Position numbers and translations under genes: made by a program
The notes under the pieces: model-generated
What the model was told of the DNA's origin: nothing
The model's database searches: none
Seen by the model: only the letters and a program-made list of their open reading frames with translations
Shown here: in pieces, positions 6,464-8,308 of the stretch
Layout: the number at the start of each line of letters is the position of its first letter
Position numbering within the stretch: position 1 is the first letter of the stretch
Source: Chamaesiphon sp.
Lineage (GTDB): Bacteria > Cyanobacteriota > Cyanobacteriia > Cyanobacteriales > Chamaesiphonaceae
Length of the DNA stretch: 8,308 nt
Reading direction: 5' to 3'
Assembly (NCBI GenBank): GCA_020059425.1
Contig: JAGVCD010000149.1
Span: 1-8,308, forward strand

Positions 6464-6475
6464 TTAACTAGTTAA
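6464..6475. promoter_or_regulatory. Perfect 12-bp palindrome TTAACTAGTTAA between the DUF2887 gene and tldD
   Basis: Self-complementary over 12 bp, lying 95 bp upstream of the DUF2887 gene start and 61 bp before the tldD ATG, so it could serve either gene. Roughly two such 12-mers are expected by chance in a window this size, so the placement is suggestive only. Like the 14-bp palindrome ahead of the Uma2 gene it is centred on CTAG. Confidence 0.25.
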
Positions 6476-6504
6476 GTATAAATTTAGCGATGTCAATTCA
6501 GAGC

Positions 6505-6521
6505 GATAATATCTATATAAC
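6505..6521 (+). promoter_or_regulatory. Possible -10 region for tldD
   Basis: The AT-rich stretch holds two -10-like hexamers, GATAAT (6505-6510) and TATAAC (6516-6521), each differing from TATAAT at one base. Either would start transcription within about 20 bases of ATG 6537. No matching -35 element was found. If transcription starts near 6528, the TTG at 6522 would not be in the message, favouring the ATG as start. Confidence 0.3.
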
Positions 6522-6536
6522 TTGCGACCCTGCCCT

Positions 6537-7940
6537 ATGATTAACCTCCGCACCGACGCTAAAAATCTCCTAACCGATCTGATCAAGCGTTATCGCCAAC
6601 AGGTCGATTACCTGGCCATTCGCTTAGAAGAAGCCGAAGGCGTAGACATCTTACTACGGGGCAACAAAGTCGAAACCCTCAGCGAAGGCATTTCCATCGG
6701 TGGTCAAGTCCGCGCTTGTCACAAAGGCGGATGGGGTTTTGCCAGCTTCAACCATCTCAGCACCCTAGCCGATCGAATTGAAGAAGCGATCGCCGCCGCT
6801 CGGATTGTTGGCGACGATGAAACAATCTTAGCTCCGATCGATCCCATTCAAGACAGTTGTATTTTGCCCCTCACCGGCACCGATCCGCGCCAGATCTCCT
6901 TGCTAGAGAAGAAAGACCTGTGCCATAGGTACAGCGAAATTCTCCGCCAAGTTGATCCTCGGATTATTACCACCTCCGTTACCTATGGCGACAGTGCCCA
7001 ACGCTGCTGGCTAGCCACTTCCGAAGGTACCTTAATTGAGCAAGAATGGATTGACCTGGAAACTCGCTTTGCGGCCACGGCGCGGGATGGCGAAACTGTC
7101 CAAACGGGTCGAGAAACGATCGGCTCCCGCAAAGCTTACGAAGATATTTTAGATTTAGATGCCTCGGTACGTAATGCCGCTCAACGGGCTGTCGATGCCC
7201 TGTCTTTGCCGCCGGTAAATGGTGGTGCTTACACTGTAGTTATCGATCCTATTTTAACGGGACTCTTTGTCCATGAAGCCTTTGGCCACTTATCAGAAGC
7301 CGACATGGCCTATGAAAATCCTGATTTGTTGGAAGTTATGACGATGGGCAAACGCTTTGGCTGTGAAGAACTACAAATTTTCGATGGTGCCGTGCCAGCC
7401 GGTCATCGGGGTAGTTACCTTTATGACGATGAAGGTACCCCAGCTACCACTACCCAGTTAATTCAGGATGGTGTGTTAGTGGGACGACTACATTCCCGCG
7501 AAACTGCGGGTAAGCTCGATGAACAGCCTACTGGCAACGCCCGCTGCTTAAATTATCACTACCCGCCGATCGTACGGATGACTAATACTTGGATTGAGCG
7601 GGGCAAAACGCCCGTTGATCGATTGTTTGCGGGTATCAGTACCGGGGTTTATGCCAAGAATTGGTTGGGCGGCATGACTAACGGCGAAATGTTCACCTTT
7701 AGTGCTGGGGAAGCCTGGATGATTCGGGATGGCCAGATCGCTGAACCAGTTCGGGATGTCACGCTGTCTGGAAATGTTTTCAAAACTTTGGCCGACATTG
7801 AAGGTATTGGTGACGACTTCTATTGGGATGAATCTGGTGGTTGTGGGAAGGGTGGCCAAAACGGCTTAGCCGTAGGTTGTGGCGGTCCTAGTCTACGGAT
7901 TCGGGATGTAGTAGTTGGTGGTGAGGCGATCGATAGTTAA
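6537..7940 (+). CDS. tldD: TldD, metalloprotease subunit of the TldD/TldE (PmbA) complex
   Basis: A 467-residue zinc metalloprotease subunit (E. coli TldD has 481). In E. coli the TldD-TldE heterodimer degrades unfolded peptides, processes microcin B17 and acts on the antitoxin CcdA; the cyanobacterial substrate is unknown. Signature: HEAFGH at 246-251 supplies two zinc-ligand histidines and E247, and the C-terminal GGCGKGGQNGLAVGCGGP supplies the likely third ligand, C436. The segments GGWGFAS (64-70) and LGGMTNGEMFTFSAGEAW (377-394) also fit the family. The frame can be extended 15 bp to a TTG at 6522, but ATG 6537 is preferred because the residues it begins with (MINLRTDAKNLL) resemble a normal TldD start and -10-like boxes abut the TTG. 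No tldE is seen beside it; the next gene, a flavoprotein, starts 3 bp downstream. Confidence 0.95.
   Translation: MINLRTDAKNLLTDLIKRYRQQVDYLAIRLEEAEGVDILLRGNKVETLSEGISIGGQVRACHKGGWGFASFNHLSTLADRIEEAIAAARIVGDDETILAPIDPIQDSCILPLTGTDPRQISLLEKKDLCHRYSEILRQVDPRIITTSVTYGDSAQRCWLATSEGTLIEQEWIDLETRFAATARDGETVQTGRETIGSRKAYEDILDLDASVRNAAQRAVDALSLPPVNGGAYTVVIDPILTGLFVHEAFGHLSEADMAYENPDLLEVMTMGKRFGCEELQIFDGAVPAGHRGSYLYDDEGTPATTTQLIQDGVLVGRLHSRETAGKLDEQPTGNARCLNYHYPPIVRMTNTWIERGKTPVDRLFAGISTGVYAKNWLGGMTNGEMFTFSAGEAWMIRDGQIAEPVRDVTLSGNVFKTLADIEGIGDDFYWDESGGCGKGGQNGLAVGCGGPSLRIRDVVVGGEAIDS
6786..6793. repeat. HIP1 octamer GCGATCGC in tldD
   Basis: Perfect HIP1 site encoding Ala84-Ile85-Ala86 of TldD. Confidence 0.9.
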
Positions 7941-7943
7941 ATT

Positions 7944-8308
7944 ATGTCTGAAAAAATTGCGATTGTAGGTGGCGGTGCCGCCGGATTCTTTGCTGCTATT
8001 ACCTGTGCCCAAGCCAATCCCGGCTGTCAAGTCACCCTCATTGAAGCCAGCCCTCAGCCTTTAGGCAAGGTCCGCATCTCCGGTGGCGGTCGCTGTAATG
8101 TCACCCATGCTTGCTTCGATCCAGCCCAACTAGTCCAGTTCTATCCTCGGGGTGGCAAGTCACTGCGGGGAGCCTTTAGCCGCTTTCAACCCCAAGATAC
8201 GATCGATTGGTTCCAAGCACGCGGTGTCACCCTCAAAACGGAAGCTGATGGCCGGATGTTTCCGATTTCTGATAGTTCAGCCACTATTGTGAGCTGTTTA
8301 ATGGACGC
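7944..8308 (+). CDS. HI0933/YhiN-type FAD-dependent oxidoreductase, N-terminal part
   Basis: The first 121 residues of a flavoprotein cut by the right edge (the family is about 400 residues). The N-terminus is a Rossmann dinucleotide-binding fold: [10 protein letters not shown] with G9-x-G11-x2-G14, the strand VTLIEA ending in E34 that would bind the ADP-ribose, then [10 protein letters not shown] (45-54), which is diagnostic for the HI0933 family (YhiN in E. coli). Later [13 protein letters not shown] and [11 protein letters not shown] match conserved family segments. The physiological substrate of this family is poorly defined; a BaiN-like reductase role has been reported for one member. 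ATG 7944 lies 3 bp after the tldD stop, so the two are probably cotranscribed and translationally coupled; no separate strong ribosome binding site is seen. Confidence 0.93.
   Translation, partial: MSEKIAIVGGGAAGFFAAITCAQANPGCQVTLIEASPQPLGKVRISGGGRCNVTHACFDPAQLVQFYPRGGKSLRGAFSRFQPQDTIDWFQARGVTLKTEADGRMFPISDSSATIVSCLMD

Noticed and set aside
6468..6496. A leftward promoter for the DUF2887 gene using TTGACA (minus strand, 6491-6496).
   Set aside because: No acceptable -10 hexamer occurs 16-18 bp away; the TATACT on that strand is only 10 bp away.
7548..7859. A 103-codon frame antisense to the 3' part of tldD.
   Set aside because: It is opposite a conserved gene and shows no recognisable motif.

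Overview
The window looks like a cyanobacterial chromosome segment. Three things support this. A Ycf35-like DUF1257 protein is followed by the cyanobacterial/plastid-lineage single-cluster ferredoxin. There are five perfect copies of the highly iterated palindrome HIP1 (GCGATCGC) in 8.3 kb, where chance predicts about 0.1. The gene families present (ALDH3-type aldehyde dehydrogenase, Uma2 and DUF2887/DUF4351 nuclease-like proteins) are all common in cyanobacteria. I cannot name the genus from this sequence.

Layout. 1-660: the tail of a DUF1257 (Ycf35-like) gene and a ferredoxin gene, in the same frame and separated only by one TAG codon. 661-920: intergenic, with two short inverted repeats ahead of an aldehyde dehydrogenase gene (921-2309, +). 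2408-2986 (-): a Uma2-family nuclease-fold gene convergent with the dehydrogenase gene. 2987-3141: divergent intergenic region with a perfect 14-bp palindrome and a -10-like box. 3142-5454 (+): purL, complete. 5455-5510: a hairpin between the convergent ends of purL and a DUF2887/Rpn-type nuclease gene (5511-6368, -). 6369-6536: divergent intergenic region with a perfect 12-bp palindrome. 6537-7940 (+): tldD, and 3 bp later the start of an HI0933/YhiN-type flavoprotein gene that runs off the window.

How the genes relate. The DUF1257-ferredoxin pair and the tldD-flavoprotein pair look like transcriptional units. purL and the aldehyde dehydrogenase appear to be single-gene units. The two minus-strand nuclease-fold genes look like accessory genes lodged between housekeeping genes. 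Each sits head-to-head with a housekeeping gene across a short intergenic region that carries a palindrome. No complete mobile element, CRISPR array, tRNA or rRNA is visible, and no intergenic stretch exceeds about 300 bases.

I found no convincing undescribed multi-gene system. The observations most worth a second look are the single in-frame stop between DUF1257 and ferredoxin, the duplicated GL(A/E)PELGG motif ahead of the iron-sulfur domain, and the palindromes beside the two nuclease genes.
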